A stretch of DNA of 64,000 bases from Bacteroidales bacterium UBA5833 (GTDB lineage: Bacteria; Bacteroidota; Bacteroidia; Bacteroidales; Lentimicrobiaceae). The stretch is from positions 167,538-231,537 of the forward strand of contig DJGZ01000022.1 in the NCBI GenBank assembly GCA_002433025.1, written 5' to 3'. The notes under the pieces are model-generated. The model had not been told where the DNA came from. It saw nothing but the letters and a program-made list of their open reading frames with translations, and did no database searches. Below, piece by piece: positions 1 through 9,579 of this stretch (its first letter is position 1; each line of letters begins with the position of its first letter). The position numbers and the translations under genes are program-made.

Positions 1-1287
1 GCTTACCGGGCCTATCCCCACCAACTTTCGGGCGGTCAGAAGCAAAGGGTGATGATCGCAATGGCCATCGCCTGCAAACCGGAAATACTGATTGCAGATG
101 AACCCACCACTGCACTGGACATGACTGTTCAGAAAGCCATACTCAGGCTACTGAAAACCCTGCAGCAGAAATACAATATGAGCATGATCTTTATCAGTCA
201 CGATCTTGGTGTTATATCCGAAATCGCCGGATCCGTTGCAGTGATGCGGGAGGGACAGATTGTCGAGTATGGCAGGGTCAGCGAGATTTTCAGCAATCCG
301 GAACACCCGTATACCCGCGGACTGATAGCCTGCCGCCCGCCACTGAATATCAGGCTGCGCAGACTCCCGGTTGTCAGCGATTATACTGAAACAAAGGAGG
401 GCATTAAGAAAGTCCGGCATTATTTTTCAGCGGCAATAACGGCAGAAGAACGCAGGTTAACCCACCTGAAACTTTATGAAAACGATCCCTTGCTGAAGGT
501 CGAAAATCTCTCGGTACATTATCCATTGTCAAAACCATTTTTCAAAAAAGAACGAAGCTGGTTCAAAGCGGTGGATGATGTAAGTTTCAGTGTATACAGG
601 GGTGAAACCCTCGGGCTGGCCGGCGAATCGGGCTGCGGGAAAACCACCCTCGGCCGGGCATTGCTCCGGCTGCTGGAACCAACTTCAGGAACCATTACTT
701 TTAAAGAAACTAACATTGCTGCCTTGAGCCGGAAAGAACTCAGGATGACAAGGAAGAATATGCAGATCATTTTTCAGGACCCCTATTCCTCTCTGAATCC
801 GAGAATTACCGCCGGCGAAGCGATCATTGAGCCCTTGCTGGTACACAAAATCATCAGCAATCAAAAAGCCGGAATGCCGCAGGTAAAAGACCTGCTTGAG
901 AGGGTAGGCCTGAAGCCGGAGCACTACAACCGTTACCCCCATCAGTTTTCGGGCGGACAACGCCAAAGGATCTGCATCGCACGGGCACTCGCCCTGAATC
1001 CCGAGTTTATTATCTGCGACGAGTCTGTCTCAGCCCTTGATGTTTCCGTTCAGGCTCAGGTACTTAACCTGCTTAATGACCTGAAGAAAGATTACGGATT
1101 TACCTTCATTTTTATATCCCACGACTTATCTGTCGTAAGGTTTATGTCCGACCGGATCATGGTGATGAAGGAAGGAAAGCTTATTGAATCGGGCGAAGCG
1201 GATGCCCTCTGTGAAAAACCTCAGAAAGATTATACACGGGAACTGATTGCGGCAATTCCCGGAAATGCGTTTAATCCAGCGCCCTGA
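1..1287 (+). CDS. Oligopeptide/dipeptide ABC transporter, fused double ATPase (5' truncated)
   Basis: The frame is open from base 1, so the gene starts upstream of the window. The visible part begins at the signature motif of a first nucleotide-binding domain (LSGGQKQRV, bases 31-57) with its Walker B (ILIADEPTTALD). A complete second domain follows: Walker A GESGCGKTT, signature FSGGQRQR and Walker B FIICDESVSALD. Two DppD/DppF-type domains in one chain would power uptake of peptides through an inner-membrane permease. The oligopeptide-specific C-terminal extension is visible after the first domain (PEHPYTRGL). Permease and binding-protein genes are not in view. The stop codon overlaps the 3' end of the convergent receiver gene by 17 bases. 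Substrate is inferred from family only. Confidence 0.9.
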   Translation, partial: AYRAYPHQLSGGQKQRVMIAMAIACKPEILIADEPTTALDMTVQKAILRLLKTLQQKYNMSMIFISHDLGVISEIAGSVAVMREGQIVEYGRVSEIFSNPEHPYTRGLIACRPPLNIRLRRLPVVSDYTETKEGIKKVRHYFSAAITAEERRLTHLKLYENDPLLKVENLSVHYPLSKPFFKKERSWFKAVDDVSFSVYRGETLGLAGESGCGKTTLGRALLRLLEPTSGTITFKETNIAALSRKELRMTRKNMQIIFQDPYSSLNPRITAGEAIIEPLLVHKIISNQKAGMPQVKDLLERVGLKPEHYNRYPHQFSGGQRQRICIARALALNPEFIICDESVSALDVSVQAQVLNLLNDLKKDYGFTFIFISHDLSVVRFMSDRIMVMKEGKLIESGEADALCEKPQKDYTRELIAAIPGNAFNPAP

Positions 1288-1642
1288 TTACTTCCTCGGC
1301 CCTGAAAGGCTTGGTGATATATCCATCCATACCGACAGCATAACAGCGTTCGCTTTCATCAGAAACAGAACTGGCGGTCATAGCGAAAATCTTAACCTTT
1401 TTGCGATTCTCCGCTTCTTCAATTTCCCGTATCTTCAGTGTGGCCTCAAATCCATCGAGTTCAGGCATGTGCAGATCCATCAGCACCAGATCATAGTCCT
1501 GCTTCCGGAATTTCTCCACCGCAATGCGACCGTTATCAGCTATGTCAATGGTCTGCTGGTACTTTTGCAGTAATAACAGTGCGACCTTCTGATTAATTGC
1601 ATTGTCCTCTGCTATAAGAATTTTTTTCCTTTCGGTTTCCAT
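1271..1642 (-). CDS. Single-domain response regulator receiver (CheY-like)
   Basis: A 123-residue protein that is almost entirely one receiver domain. It shows the acidic pair (AEDNAIN), the phospho-acceptor Asp in LVLMDLHMPELDG, the conserved Thr/Ser region (AMTASS) and the Lys of the TKPF motif. The AEDNAINQKV start and MPELDGFEAT pattern resemble receivers at the C-terminus of hybrid histidine kinases, so it may act as a phosphorelay shuttle or be a detached kinase tail. There is no output domain and no kinase next to it. It is convergent with the ABC ATPase and overlaps its end. The start is the ATG at 1642. Confidence 0.8.
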   Translation of the reverse strand: METERKKILIAEDNAINQKVALLLLQKYQQTIDIADNGRIAVEKFRKQDYDLVLMDLHMPELDGFEATLKIREIEEAENRKKVKIFAMTASSVSDESERCYAVGMDGYITKPFRAEEVIRALD

Positions 1643-1866
1643 TTCCTGAATTCTGTTGAAATGTTTCTTACTGTCGTTCCGGCACGATCCGGCAATCCGG
1701 ATTTCTTTGAAAATAACTGAATACCAGCAGGAAGCATCCCGCTTGCCAAAAACCGGCTTATCCTGTTGTTGTATTTATCTGTCTTTTCATAAAAAGTAAC
1801 CCCTGAGCAGCATTGTTTTCTGAACTTTTTTTATAAAAACGGTATTCTGCGGCCTTTTTGGCAGTT

Positions 1867-1883
1867 CCGGATTTCAAATCCGG
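1867..1883. promoter_or_regulatory. 17-bp perfect palindrome upstream of rnr
   Basis: CCGGATTT-C-AAATCCGG is a perfect inverted repeat in the 277-bp gap between the receiver gene and rnr, 37 bp before the rnr start. A weak -7-like element (TACCTTTA, 1893-1900) lies just downstream. It could be an operator or chance; nothing else stands out in this gap. Confidence 0.3.
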
Positions 1884-1919
1884 TTAAATTCATACCTTTA
1901 CAATAATAATTATCTGACC

Positions 1920-4103
1920 ATGGCAAAAAAGAAAAATCCCAAAGCAAAGGCTGTAAAACACGATCCGTTTATCAATACTGTTGAGGCGCTGTTCTCATCC
2001 AATCCGTTCAAATCATTTAATTTCAGGCAGGTTGCCAAAATGCTCGGGGTAACCGACAAAGTGAGCCGTGAAATGGTAAAGACACTGCTTGAAAAACTGG
2101 CGGCCGGAAATGTGATTCTTGAACTGAACCGCGGTAAATACAAGTATAATCCTGAATTACTTGCCGATAAACTGTTAAACACCACCATTATCGGGATCGT
2201 TGACATGAAACAGACCGGTAAGGCTTATGTATCAACGCCCGACCTTGATGAGGATGTGTTTATATCGGCCAATAACACCGGCCATGCCCTGCATGGTGAC
2301 AAGGTTAAGGTTCATCTCTTCCCGATGCGTAAAGGACGGAAAACAGAGGGACAGATTATTGAAGTACTTCAGCGGGGAAGAAGTCAGTTTGTGGGCACGG
2401 TCCAGATCAGCGGCAAGTTTGCGTTTCTGGTGCCCGATGATGTTGCAATTCCGGTTGACATTTTCATACCACGCGAATCGCTCAACAAGGCCGGCCACGG
2501 GCAGAAAGCCATCGCACGCATCACGGAATGGCCCGAGCGGTCGAAAAACCCGTTTGGTGAAATTATCCAGGTCCTTGGTAAACCGGGCGACAACAATGTG
2601 GAGATGAACTCTATACTGGCTTCATTTGAGTTTCCGCTTCAGTTCAAGCCGGAGACCCTGAAAGAAGCGGAAAAAATACCCACAGAAATTGCACCTGCCG
2701 AAATAGCCGAACGCAAAGATTTCAGAGATGTATGGACCTGCACCATCGACCCGCCTGATGCCAAGGATTTTGATGATGCCCTTTCGCTGCGGAAACTTGA
2801 AAACGGAGAATGGGAAGTCGGGGTGCACATTGCCGACGTTTCGCATTACGTAAAACCCGGCACTGCCATTGACAAGGAAGGTTACGAAAGGGGAACCTCC
2901 GTTTACCTGGTTGACAGGACCATTCCCATGCTTCCGGAAAAACTCTCCAATATGGTCTGCTCCCTCAGGCCCAACGAAGATAAGTTGTGCTTTTCAGCCG
3001 TATTTAATATGGATGAACAGGGCAAAATAAGCCGGGAGTGGTTCGGCAAAACCATCATCAACAGCAACCGCCGCTATAATTACGAGGAAGTGCAGGCGAT
3101 GATCGAAGGAGCCGATGGTGATTTTAAACAGGAACTGCTTGTACTGAACGGCCTGGCTACCAGATTGCGGGAAGAAAGATTCAGGAAAGGCTCCATTGCC
3201 TTCCACACCCAGGAAGTTAAGTTTGTACTGGACGACACGGGCAAACCCATAGATACCTATATCAAGGAGCAAAAGGAAGCCAATATGCTTATTGAGGATT
3301 TCATGCTGCTTGCCAACCGGCGGGTTGCTGAAAAGATCGGTCGTAAAACCGGGGATGCCAAACCCAAGACTTTTGTTTACCGCATTCATGACGAGCCCAA
3401 CCCGGAAAAACTCCAGCGTTTTGCCGAGTTCCTTACCAAACTGGGTTACAAAATCAATCTGGGTACCCGCAAAGGACTGGCCAGTTCCTTTAACCACCTT
3501 TTTGACCAGATCGCTGGAAAGGGAGAGGAAAACATGATCGAATCCATTGCCATCAGAACAATGTCGAAGGCTGAATACTCCACGGTAAATCTGGGTCACT
3601 ACGGTCTTGCATTCACACACTATACCCACTTTACCTCTCCCATCCGCCGCTATCCCGATCTGATGGTACACCGCCTGCTTGAAAGATACCTTGCCGGAAA
3701 ACCATCGGTAAACAAGGATGAATATGAAGAATACTGTGTTCACAGTTCCGATATGGAGCGAAAAGCGGTTGAGGCGGAACGCGCCTCGGTAAAATACAAG
3801 CAGGCTGAATTCCTGATGGACAAAATCGGCCAGGCATTCAGCGGGCTGATCTCCGGCGTGAGTAAGTACGGCATTTACGTTGAGCTGGAAGGAAGCAAAT
3901 GTGAGGGGATGGTATCACTGAAATACATGGATGATGATTTCTATTACCTTGATGATGAGAATTACCGGGTGATCGGACAGCATCATGGCAGGGAATTTAA
4001 ACTGGGCGACCAGGTCCGCATCCGCGTGAAGCGGGTGGACCTGCAAAAAAAGCAGATGGATTTTGTACTTGATTCAAATGGCGTTGATCCAAAACGGAGA
4101 TGA
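1920..4103 (+). CDS. rnr: Ribonuclease R
   Basis: A 727-residue 3'-to-5' exoribonuclease of the RNB (RNase II/R) family, acting on structured RNA, rRNA and mRNA in the cytoplasm. Domains in order: a lysine-rich N-terminus with a winged-helix-like segment, cold-shock domains from about residue 95, the RNB catalytic domain with the metal-binding Asp cluster (TIDPPDAKDFDDALSL), the HFTSPIRRYPDL motif, and a C-terminal S1 domain (FSGLISGVSKYGIYVELEG). Length and domain order fit RNase R. The ATG at 1920 gives the expected basic N-terminus. The next gene follows 27 bp downstream on the same strand. Confidence 0.95.
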   Translation: MAKKKNPKAKAVKHDPFINTVEALFSSNPFKSFNFRQVAKMLGVTDKVSREMVKTLLEKLAAGNVILELNRGKYKYNPELLADKLLNTTIIGIVDMKQTGKAYVSTPDLDEDVFISANNTGHALHGDKVKVHLFPMRKGRKTEGQIIEVLQRGRSQFVGTVQISGKFAFLVPDDVAIPVDIFIPRESLNKAGHGQKAIARITEWPERSKNPFGEIIQVLGKPGDNNVEMNSILASFEFPLQFKPETLKEAEKIPTEIAPAEIAERKDFRDVWTCTIDPPDAKDFDDALSLRKLENGEWEVGVHIADVSHYVKPGTAIDKEGYERGTSVYLVDRTIPMLPEKLSNMVCSLRPNEDKLCFSAVFNMDEQGKISREWFGKTIINSNRRYNYEEVQAMIEGADGDFKQELLVLNGLATRLREERFRKGSIAFHTQEVKFVLDDTGKPIDTYIKEQKEANMLIEDFMLLANRRVAEKIGRKTGDAKPKTFVYRIHDEPNPEKLQRFAEFLTKLGYKINLGTRKGLASSFNHLFDQIAGKGEENMIESIAIRTMSKAEYSTVNLGHYGLAFTHYTHFTSPIRRYPDLMVHRLLERYLAGKPSVNKDEYEEYCVHSSDMERKAVEAERASVKYKQAEFLMDKIGQAFSGLISGVSKYGIYVELEGSKCEGMVSLKYMDDDFYYLDDENYRVIGQHHGREFKLGDQVRIRVKRVDLQKKQMDFVLDSNGVDPKRR

Positions 4104-4130
4104 ATTGTTTAAATGCATAAACATTGAACT

Positions 4131-5273
4131 ATGGAAAATTTTATCGCTTATAATCCCACCACGCTGCATTTTGGCAGGGATGTTCTCCGGACCCTCGGAC
4201 AAACGGTCAACCGTTATGGGAAAAAGGTACTGCTTGTTTATGGAAAAGGTTCTATCAAAAAGAACGGGCTGTATGATCAGGTGATAAAACAACTTGAATC
4301 CATCGGTGCAGAGGTATATGAATACGGGGGCATCCGGTCAAATCCGGTTGTTCAGGATGTAGATGCTGCAGCGGCTATCGGCCGTGAAAACATGGTGGAT
4401 GTAATCCTGGCCGTTGGCGGGGGCAGCGTAATCGATTCTGCTAAGGTAATTTCGGTGGCCATTCCTGTTGAAATTCCCGCCTGGGATTTCTTTTCACGCA
4501 GGGCCATGCCCAGAAGCGCCGTCCCGCTGATTGCCGTGCTGACACTGGCTGCCACAGGCACCGAAATGAACCAGTTTGCAGTTTTATCGAATCACGAAGC
4601 AGAAGTTAAAGGAAGTATCGGCAGCCCGCTGATCTTTCCCAAACACTCTTTCCTCGATCCTCAACTGACCATTCCGGTGCCGCGCAATTATACTGCTTAT
4701 GGCATTGCCGATCTGATCGCACACGCGCTTGAGGCTTATTTCGGGAAAGGGGAAGATGCCACCCTTACCGACCGGTTTGTATTTTCTATCATCAAAGAGG
4801 CGATGGAATATGGCCCGGCCCTGCTTGATAACCTCTCAAACTATGAATTAAGGGCAAAAATTATGTTTGCCGCCACCATGGCCCTGAACGGGATGACCAT
4901 GTACGGACGTGCTTCGGGCGAATGGGGGGTGCACAGCATAGGGCATATCCTCTCCCTGCTCTATGATGTACCGCACGGGGCGTCCCTTACTGTTGTCTAT
5001 CCGGCCTGGATGCGGCTGCAACGTGACCGTATCCCTCACCGCATCGTACAGCTGGGAGAAAACCTTTTCAATGTCAGGGATCCGGAAGAAACGATTTCCC
5101 GGTTCGAGGACTTCTTCCGCCACATTGAATGCCCGGTCAGACTTAAGGAAGTGACCGGCGATCAGGCTAACCCGGAGGAGATTTTCAGGGTAATGGTCAG
5201 CAATAAAGCGGCCACCTATGTGCACAAACTGGATCAGGACGACTACAGGAAACTTATTGAATTAATGATGTAA
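4131..5273 (+). CDS. Iron-containing alcohol dehydrogenase (butanol dehydrogenase type)
   Basis: A 380-residue group III (iron-dependent) alcohol dehydrogenase of the BdhA/YqhD type that interconverts aldehydes and alcohols with NAD(P)H. Visible motifs: the nucleotide-binding GGGSVIDSAK, the ATGTEMNQ segment, and the metal-ligand regions GIADLIAHALEAYF and GVHSIGHILSLLYDVPHG with the conserved Asp and His residues. Length is typical. It lies 27 bp after rnr and 28 bp before the next gene, so the three could be co-transcribed without an obvious functional link. Physiological substrate cannot be told from sequence; a fermentative or aldehyde-detoxifying role is inferred. Confidence 0.9.
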   Translation: MENFIAYNPTTLHFGRDVLRTLGQTVNRYGKKVLLVYGKGSIKKNGLYDQVIKQLESIGAEVYEYGGIRSNPVVQDVDAAAAIGRENMVDVILAVGGGSVIDSAKVISVAIPVEIPAWDFFSRRAMPRSAVPLIAVLTLAATGTEMNQFAVLSNHEAEVKGSIGSPLIFPKHSFLDPQLTIPVPRNYTAYGIADLIAHALEAYFGKGEDATLTDRFVFSIIKEAMEYGPALLDNLSNYELRAKIMFAATMALNGMTMYGRASGEWGVHSIGHILSLLYDVPHGASLTVVYPAWMRLQRDRIPHRIVQLGENLFNVRDPEETISRFEDFFRHIECPVRLKEVTGDQANPEEIFRVMVSNKAATYVHKLDQDDYRKLIELMM

Positions 5274-5301
5274 CTTTACTCTTCCTAACCCTGTCAGTTC
5301 C

Positions 5302-6588
5302 ATGACAAATAAAAACAAAAAGCGCGGTTTTACCGGAAGGTTGTTCCATCGCATTTTTAAAGGTCAGAAAGAGGCTTTTTATGGTCCGCATCAACCATTG
5401 GCCGGCATCCCGCATCAGGAACCTGAAAAACCGGCCAAACGAAAAAATAAACCGGATGCTTCCGGACCTAAGCCGGTGAGCCGCGAAACACTTGCCGCAA
5501 ACCAGCTGAACCAGAACCTGAGCAGGCAACCTGAACAGCCCGTTAATCAGGATCCTTTACCGGTAAATCCTGACAGGGCCCGCCCGGCTTTCCCTGTAAA
5601 GCAGGTGGCAAAGCCAGGAAAAAGAAAATCACTACTGAAAAGACTTTTAAAAAGAAGCAAAAAAAGGCAGGAAGAACCAGCTATAAAAATCGAAAAACCC
5701 AGGCCTGAAAGGCTCAACCAGGTTTTGCGTTCCGAAATCAGGCCCATGTTAAATTCCCTGGGGCTTTTCCTACTTTCGTACATGGTGGTTTATTTTATCT
5801 ACCAGTTTGCCGCTATAATTGCCGCATCCGGCTTTGGGATCGATTCAGTGCTCTATTATTACGAGCTTTACTTTCCTATTGGAAATTACAGCCCTTTATG
5901 GTCGAGATTGAATATCATTGCCATTACTTTCATCAGCCCGCTTATCTCGCTGGGTATAGCCATTATCCTGCTCAGGGGGATTCTTCCGCGTGAAAAACCC
6001 GGAGTCCAGGCACGGTTATTTTTTCTCTGGACAGCTTACCACGGTGCCACACATTTTCTCGGCGCCTTTGTTGCCGGTATAGTCACTGACCTGGGGTTCG
6101 GATACGTTGCCAACTGGCTATATATGAATGTATCCATAAAACTCCTGATATCCCTTGTGTTTCTGTTTATTCTTGTGGTTACCGGCTATCACAGCACCCG
6201 CTTTGCCATAGAAACCATCGCGCCGGCCCAGCGCAACAACAAATCCAGGGTAAGAAAGGCATTGTTTTTCCGGTTTCTGTTGCCATGGCTGATCGGGGCA
6301 GCACTTCTGATCATCGTAAAAACCCCTGATGCAACGCCCCAGCATGAAGACATCATGATCTATGACACGGTCATCATCGCGTCAATGGGATTTCTCGTAA
6401 TTCCATTGCTGTTCAACCAGAAAGCACGCCCCAGACCGTTCGGGAACCGCATGAATTACTACAGGAAGCCTTATGCCTACATTGTTTTATTGACTTCCCT
6501 GCTGACACTGGCAATTTTCAGGCTGCTGCTGAGCCATGGATTACACTTTGTTATCCGATTCAGCTTTGATGTCGGTTTCTATAAGTAA
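5302..6588 (+). CDS. Multi-pass membrane protein of unknown function
   Basis: A 428-residue protein not recognised as a named family. The first ~145 residues are polar, rich in Lys, Arg, Pro and Gln with clustered basic stretches, so probably cytoplasmic and disordered. The rest holds about seven or eight hydrophobic helices, starting near residue 150 (LGLFLLSYMVVYFIYQFAAI) and ending close to the C-terminus. A histidine-containing motif HGATHFLG lies in the middle, reminiscent of membrane metalloproteins, but no HExxH is present. It follows the alcohol dehydrogenase by 28 bp on the same strand and converges on cysN. Confidence 0.75.
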   Translation: MTNKNKKRGFTGRLFHRIFKGQKEAFYGPHQPLAGIPHQEPEKPAKRKNKPDASGPKPVSRETLAANQLNQNLSRQPEQPVNQDPLPVNPDRARPAFPVKQVAKPGKRKSLLKRLLKRSKKRQEEPAIKIEKPRPERLNQVLRSEIRPMLNSLGLFLLSYMVVYFIYQFAAIIAASGFGIDSVLYYYELYFPIGNYSPLWSRLNIIAITFISPLISLGIAIILLRGILPREKPGVQARLFFLWTAYHGATHFLGAFVAGIVTDLGFGYVANWLYMNVSIKLLISLVFLFILVVTGYHSTRFAIETIAPAQRNNKSRVRKALFFRFLLPWLIGAALLIIVKTPDATPQHEDIMIYDTVIIASMGFLVIPLLFNQKARPRPFGNRMNYYRKPYAYIVLLTSLLTLAIFRLLLSHGLHFVIRFSFDVGFYK

Positions 6589-6614
6589 AAGGCCAGAAAA
6601 GACAGACCTTCAGC

Positions 6615-7913
6615 CTACCCCCCGTTCAGCAAATGATTGGTGCCAACCATGCCCACCCCAACGGTATTGTTGGTGGCTTCGTCAATAATAATCAGGGCAC
6701 CGGTTCTCCGGTTAACATTGTAAGGATCGACAAATAGGGGTTTGGTAGTGCGAAGCCGGACGCAGGCAATGTCGTTCAGCCCGACGGAAAGATCATCCGG
6801 AATTTTTTCCAGTGTATTGACATTTACCTTGTATTTGACCTCCTGAATGATGCAACGAACATCTCGGGTGGTATGTTTTACCGCATACTTTCCGTTGATC
6901 TGCAAAGGTTTTTCATTCATCCAGCACATCATTACTTCTATATCCTGTGTTATTAAGGGCATATTTTCCTCTTTCACCAGCATATCGCCCCTGCTGATGT
7001 CGATATCGTCTTCGAGGGTAATTGTAACTGACATCGGCGGCCATGCTTCATCAAGTGACCCTTTGTAAATATCAATGGATCTGATCTTGCTGCTGAGCAA
7101 GGAAGGAAGAACAATCACTTTATCCCCGGTACAAAAAACCCCTCCGGCAACCCTGCCTGCGTAACCACGGTAGTCATGAAATTCATCGGATAAAGGTCTG
7201 ATTACATGCTGAACGGGGAAGCGCGCATCCACAAGGTTATGGTCATTACCGATTTCGATATGTTCAAGTACATGCCGGAGCGTACCGCCCTCATACCAGG
7301 GCATATTCTGTGAGGCATCAACAACATTGTCGCCATGAAGGGCGCTGATAGGAACATAAGTAACCTCACGCAACTTCAGTTTATTGGCAAAATTGCTGAA
7401 TTCCAGCCTGATTCGCTCATAAACCTGCTGACTGTATTCTACCAGGTCCATTTTATTGATGCAGATGATCACATGGGGGATCTGCAGCAACGAGGCAATA
7501 TAGGAATGTCGGCAGGTTTGTTCTGTAACGCCGTTTCTGGCGTCAATCAGGATAATGGCGGCATTGGCAGTAGAAGCACCGGTAACCATATTGCGGGTGT
7601 ACTGAATGTGCCCCGGCGTATCGGCAATGATAAATTTCCGCTTTGGTGTAGCGAAGTAGCGGTAAGCCACATCAATGGTGATTCCCTGCTCCCTTTCGGC
7701 CCTCAGGCCATCGGTAAGGAGTGCCAGGTCAATATGTTCATTACCGCGGCGGATGCTGGCCCTTTTAACGGCTTCAAGCTGGTCTTCAAAGATAGATTTG
7801 CTGTCGTACAGCAAACGGCCTATCAGGGTGCTTTTGCCGTCATCCACGCTTCCGGCAGTTGTAAACCGGAGCAGTTCCATATCCAGATATCCTTTGGTCG
7901 AAAATTCACTCAT
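6615..7913 (-). CDS. cysN: Sulfate adenylyltransferase subunit 1 (GTPase)
   Basis: The EF-Tu-like GTPase subunit of ATP sulfurylase. It couples GTP hydrolysis to formation of adenosine 5'-phosphosulfate from ATP and sulfate together with CysD. Visible motifs: P-loop GSVDDGKS (residues 21-28), the AEREQGITIDVAYR switch region, DTPGH, and the NKMD guanine-specificity motif; the C-terminal half carries the beta-barrel domains. The ATG at 7911-7913 is chosen; a longer open frame upstream would run into cysD. Product is 432 residues. It is the last gene of the leftward cysC-cysD-cysN set, 55 bp after cysD. No CysC domain is fused to it, matching the separate cysC gene. Confidence 0.95.
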   Translation of the reverse strand: MSEFSTKGYLDMELLRFTTAGSVDDGKSTLIGRLLYDSKSIFEDQLEAVKRASIRRGNEHIDLALLTDGLRAEREQGITIDVAYRYFATPKRKFIIADTPGHIQYTRNMVTGASTANAAIILIDARNGVTEQTCRHSYIASLLQIPHVIICINKMDLVEYSQQVYERIRLEFSNFANKLKLREVTYVPISALHGDNVVDASQNMPWYEGGTLRHVLEHIEIGNDHNLVDARFPVQHVIRPLSDEFHDYRGYAGRVAGGVFCTGDKVIVLPSLLSSKIRSIDIYKGSLDEAWPPMSVTITLEDDIDISRGDMLVKEENMPLITQDIEVMMCWMNEKPLQINGKYAVKHTTRDVRCIIQEVKYKVNVNTLEKIPDDLSVGLNDIACVRLRTTKPLFVDPYNVNRRTGALIIIDEATNNTVGVGMVGTNHLLNGG

Positions 7914-7968
7914 AATTGTATTTATTAACGCATGCTGAATCAAACGGAGAAAAAGGAGCATGAACTTT

Positions 7969-8877
7969 TCAGAAGTAGCCCTCCTTTTTACGGTCTTCCA
8001 TGGCGGCTTCGGAGCGCATATCATCAGCCCTTCCGCCTCTTTCGGTAACCCTGGTGGCCGCTATTTCATCAATAATCTCCTCAATGTTGTTGGCTGCGGA
8101 AAGGGTAAGGCCGGTACACGAGATATCCCCGATCGTACGGCATCTAACCGTTTTGGTTTCGTAATGTTCATTATCCTTCAGGGTCATAAAGGGGGCTTTG
8201 GCAAGCCATACGCCATCCCTGTTAAATACTTCGCGCTGATGGGTGAAATAGATCTCCGGAAGCTCTATTTCCTCCTTCATGATATATTGCCATACATCCA
8301 TTTCGGTCCAGTTGCTGATGGGAAACACCCTGAAATGCTCTCCCTGGTTTTTCCGGCCATTGAATATGTTCCACAGCTCGGGCCGCTGATTTTTCGGGTC
8401 CCACTGTCCGAACTCATCACGGTGGGAGAAGAAACGTTCCTTTGCCCTGGCCTTTTCCTCATCACGCCGGCCACCGCCCATGGCAGCATCAAATTTATAC
8501 TTTTCGATGGTGTCAAGCAGGGTGGTTGTCTGAAGGATGTTGCGGCTGGCGGTAGCCCCCTTTTCTTCAATAACCCGGCCTGTATCAATGCTTTCCTGAA
8601 CGGACCCGACGATCAGCTGCGCCCCGAGTTTTTTCACCAGGTTATCGCGATAAACGATGGTTTCTTCAAAATTATGGCCGGTATCGATGTGTAATAGCGG
8701 GAATGGAAGTTTCCCCGGCCAGAAAGCCTTGACAGCCAGATGGGTCATCACGATCGAATCCTTACCGCCCGAAAACAGCAGGACAGGCCGCTCAAACTGG
8801 GCAGCCACCTCTCGGATAACATAGATGGATTCGTATTCCAGCTCTTCAAGGTGGGTAAGTGTAAACTTATTTTTCAT
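7969..8877 (-). CDS. cysD: Sulfate adenylyltransferase subunit 2
   Basis: The catalytic ATP-pyrophosphatase subunit of ATP sulfurylase, 302 residues. The PP-loop SGGKDS is at residues 36-41, with conserved HIDTGHNFEET and GGGRRDEEKARAKER downstream; the C-terminus has the family-typical ERGGRADD segment. It forms the heterodimer with CysN encoded next in the operon. Its start codon overlaps the end of cysC by four bases, which points to translational coupling. Either assimilation or PAPS supply for sulfotransferases is possible; see the finding on the neighbouring export genes. Confidence 0.95.
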   Translation of the reverse strand: MKNKFTLTHLEELEYESIYVIREVAAQFERPVLLFSGGKDSIVMTHLAVKAFWPGKLPFPLLHIDTGHNFEETIVYRDNLVKKLGAQLIVGSVQESIDTGRVIEEKGATASRNILQTTTLLDTIEKYKFDAAMGGGRRDEEKARAKERFFSHRDEFGQWDPKNQRPELWNIFNGRKNQGEHFRVFPISNWTEMDVWQYIMKEEIELPEIYFTHQREVFNRDGVWLAKAPFMTLKDNEHYETKTVRCRTIGDISCTGLTLSAANNIEEIIDEIAATRVTERGGRADDMRSEAAMEDRKKEGYF

Positions 8878-9452
8878 GCTTCAAACTTAATTTTCGGAAT
8901 GATGAACTCAAGGAGTTCGGCAATATTCTGTTGAGGAGTCCTGGATGTTGTGTCAATCTTATAGTCGGGGTTCAGGGGGATTTCAAACGGGGCGCTGACC
9001 CCGGTGAAATCGGGGATATCTCCCCTGCGCGCTTTACGGTACATCCCTTTGACATCGCGGGCTTCACATACCTCTACAGGAGCATTTACGTATACGCTGA
9101 CAAGATTATCTGATCCGATGATATCTATGGCAAGCTTGCGCAGCCTTTCCGTTGGGGTAATAAAGGCATTGATGGTGATGATGCCGCTTTCAACAAAGAG
9201 TTTCGAAATTTCGGCAACCCGCCTGATATTCTCTTCCCTGTCGCTGACCGAAAAACCAAGATCACTGCAAAGCCCTCTGCGTGTGACATCACCGTCGAGT
9301 AACCTCACATGAAATCCTTTATCAAGCAAGGCTTTCTCAAGACCGGCTCCCAGCGTGGTCTTACCCGAGCATGGAAGCCCGGTTAGCCAGATTACCCTGG
9401 CCTTCTGTCCGAGACGTTTTTCAATGGTCTGCCTGTATCCGGTTCCATTCAT
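8874..9452 (-). CDS. cysC: Adenylyl-sulfate kinase
   Basis: A 192-residue APS kinase that phosphorylates adenosine 5'-phosphosulfate to PAPS. Walker A GLPCSGKTT (residues 25-33), the LLDGDVTRRGLCSDLGFS substrate-binding segment, REENIRR and the GMYRKARRG loop are all present. It is first in the leftward cysC-cysD-cysN operon and overlaps cysD by four bases. No PAPS reductase (cysH) is encoded in the window, so the immediate neighbourhood makes PAPS but does not show its reduction. Confidence 0.93.
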   Translation of the reverse strand: MNGTGYRQTIEKRLGQKARVIWLTGLPCSGKTTLGAGLEKALLDKGFHVRLLDGDVTRRGLCSDLGFSVSDREENIRRVAEISKLFVESGIITINAFITPTERLRKLAIDIIGSDNLVSVYVNAPVEVCEARDVKGMYRKARRGDIPDFTGVSAPFEIPLNPDYKIDTTSRTPQQNIAELLEFIIPKIKFEA

Positions 9453-9481
9453 AATCCAATCCTCCTGCAGGATATTGCCTG

Positions 9482-9489
9482 CAAAGCTA
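9482..9489 (-). promoter_or_regulatory. Candidate -7 element for cysC operon
   Basis: On the minus strand this reads TAGCTTTG, a match to the Bacteroidota -7 consensus TAnnTTTG, about 30 bp before the cysC start. A GGAGGA stretch lies between it and the start codon. A convincing -33 element is not obvious. Confidence 0.35.
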
Positions 9490-9522
9490 CTACTATTTTT
9501 TTGATTGCCCGCCAGCTTGCCA

Positions 9523-9556
9523 AAAACGGAAAAAGGCCACCTTTCCGGGTGGCCTT
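9523..9556 (-). terminator. Terminator of the wza-wzc transcription unit
   Basis: AAGGCCACC (9533-9541) and GGTGGCCTT (9548-9556) form a perfect 9-bp stem with a 6-base loop. On the minus strand the stem is followed by a T-rich stretch (bases 9523-9532). It lies just after the wzc stop and before cysC, so cysCDN is likely a separate unit. Confidence 0.75.
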
Positions 9557-9579
9557 CAACACTTTAGCCTTATAAATTA

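Noticed and set aside
2994..3743. Long minus-strand frame under rnr
   Set aside because: Mirror frame of a certain gene with no family features.
7914..8024. Longer N-terminus for CysN
   Set aside because: The extension would overlap the end of cysD and has no similarity to the family; the ATG at 7913 gives the usual start.
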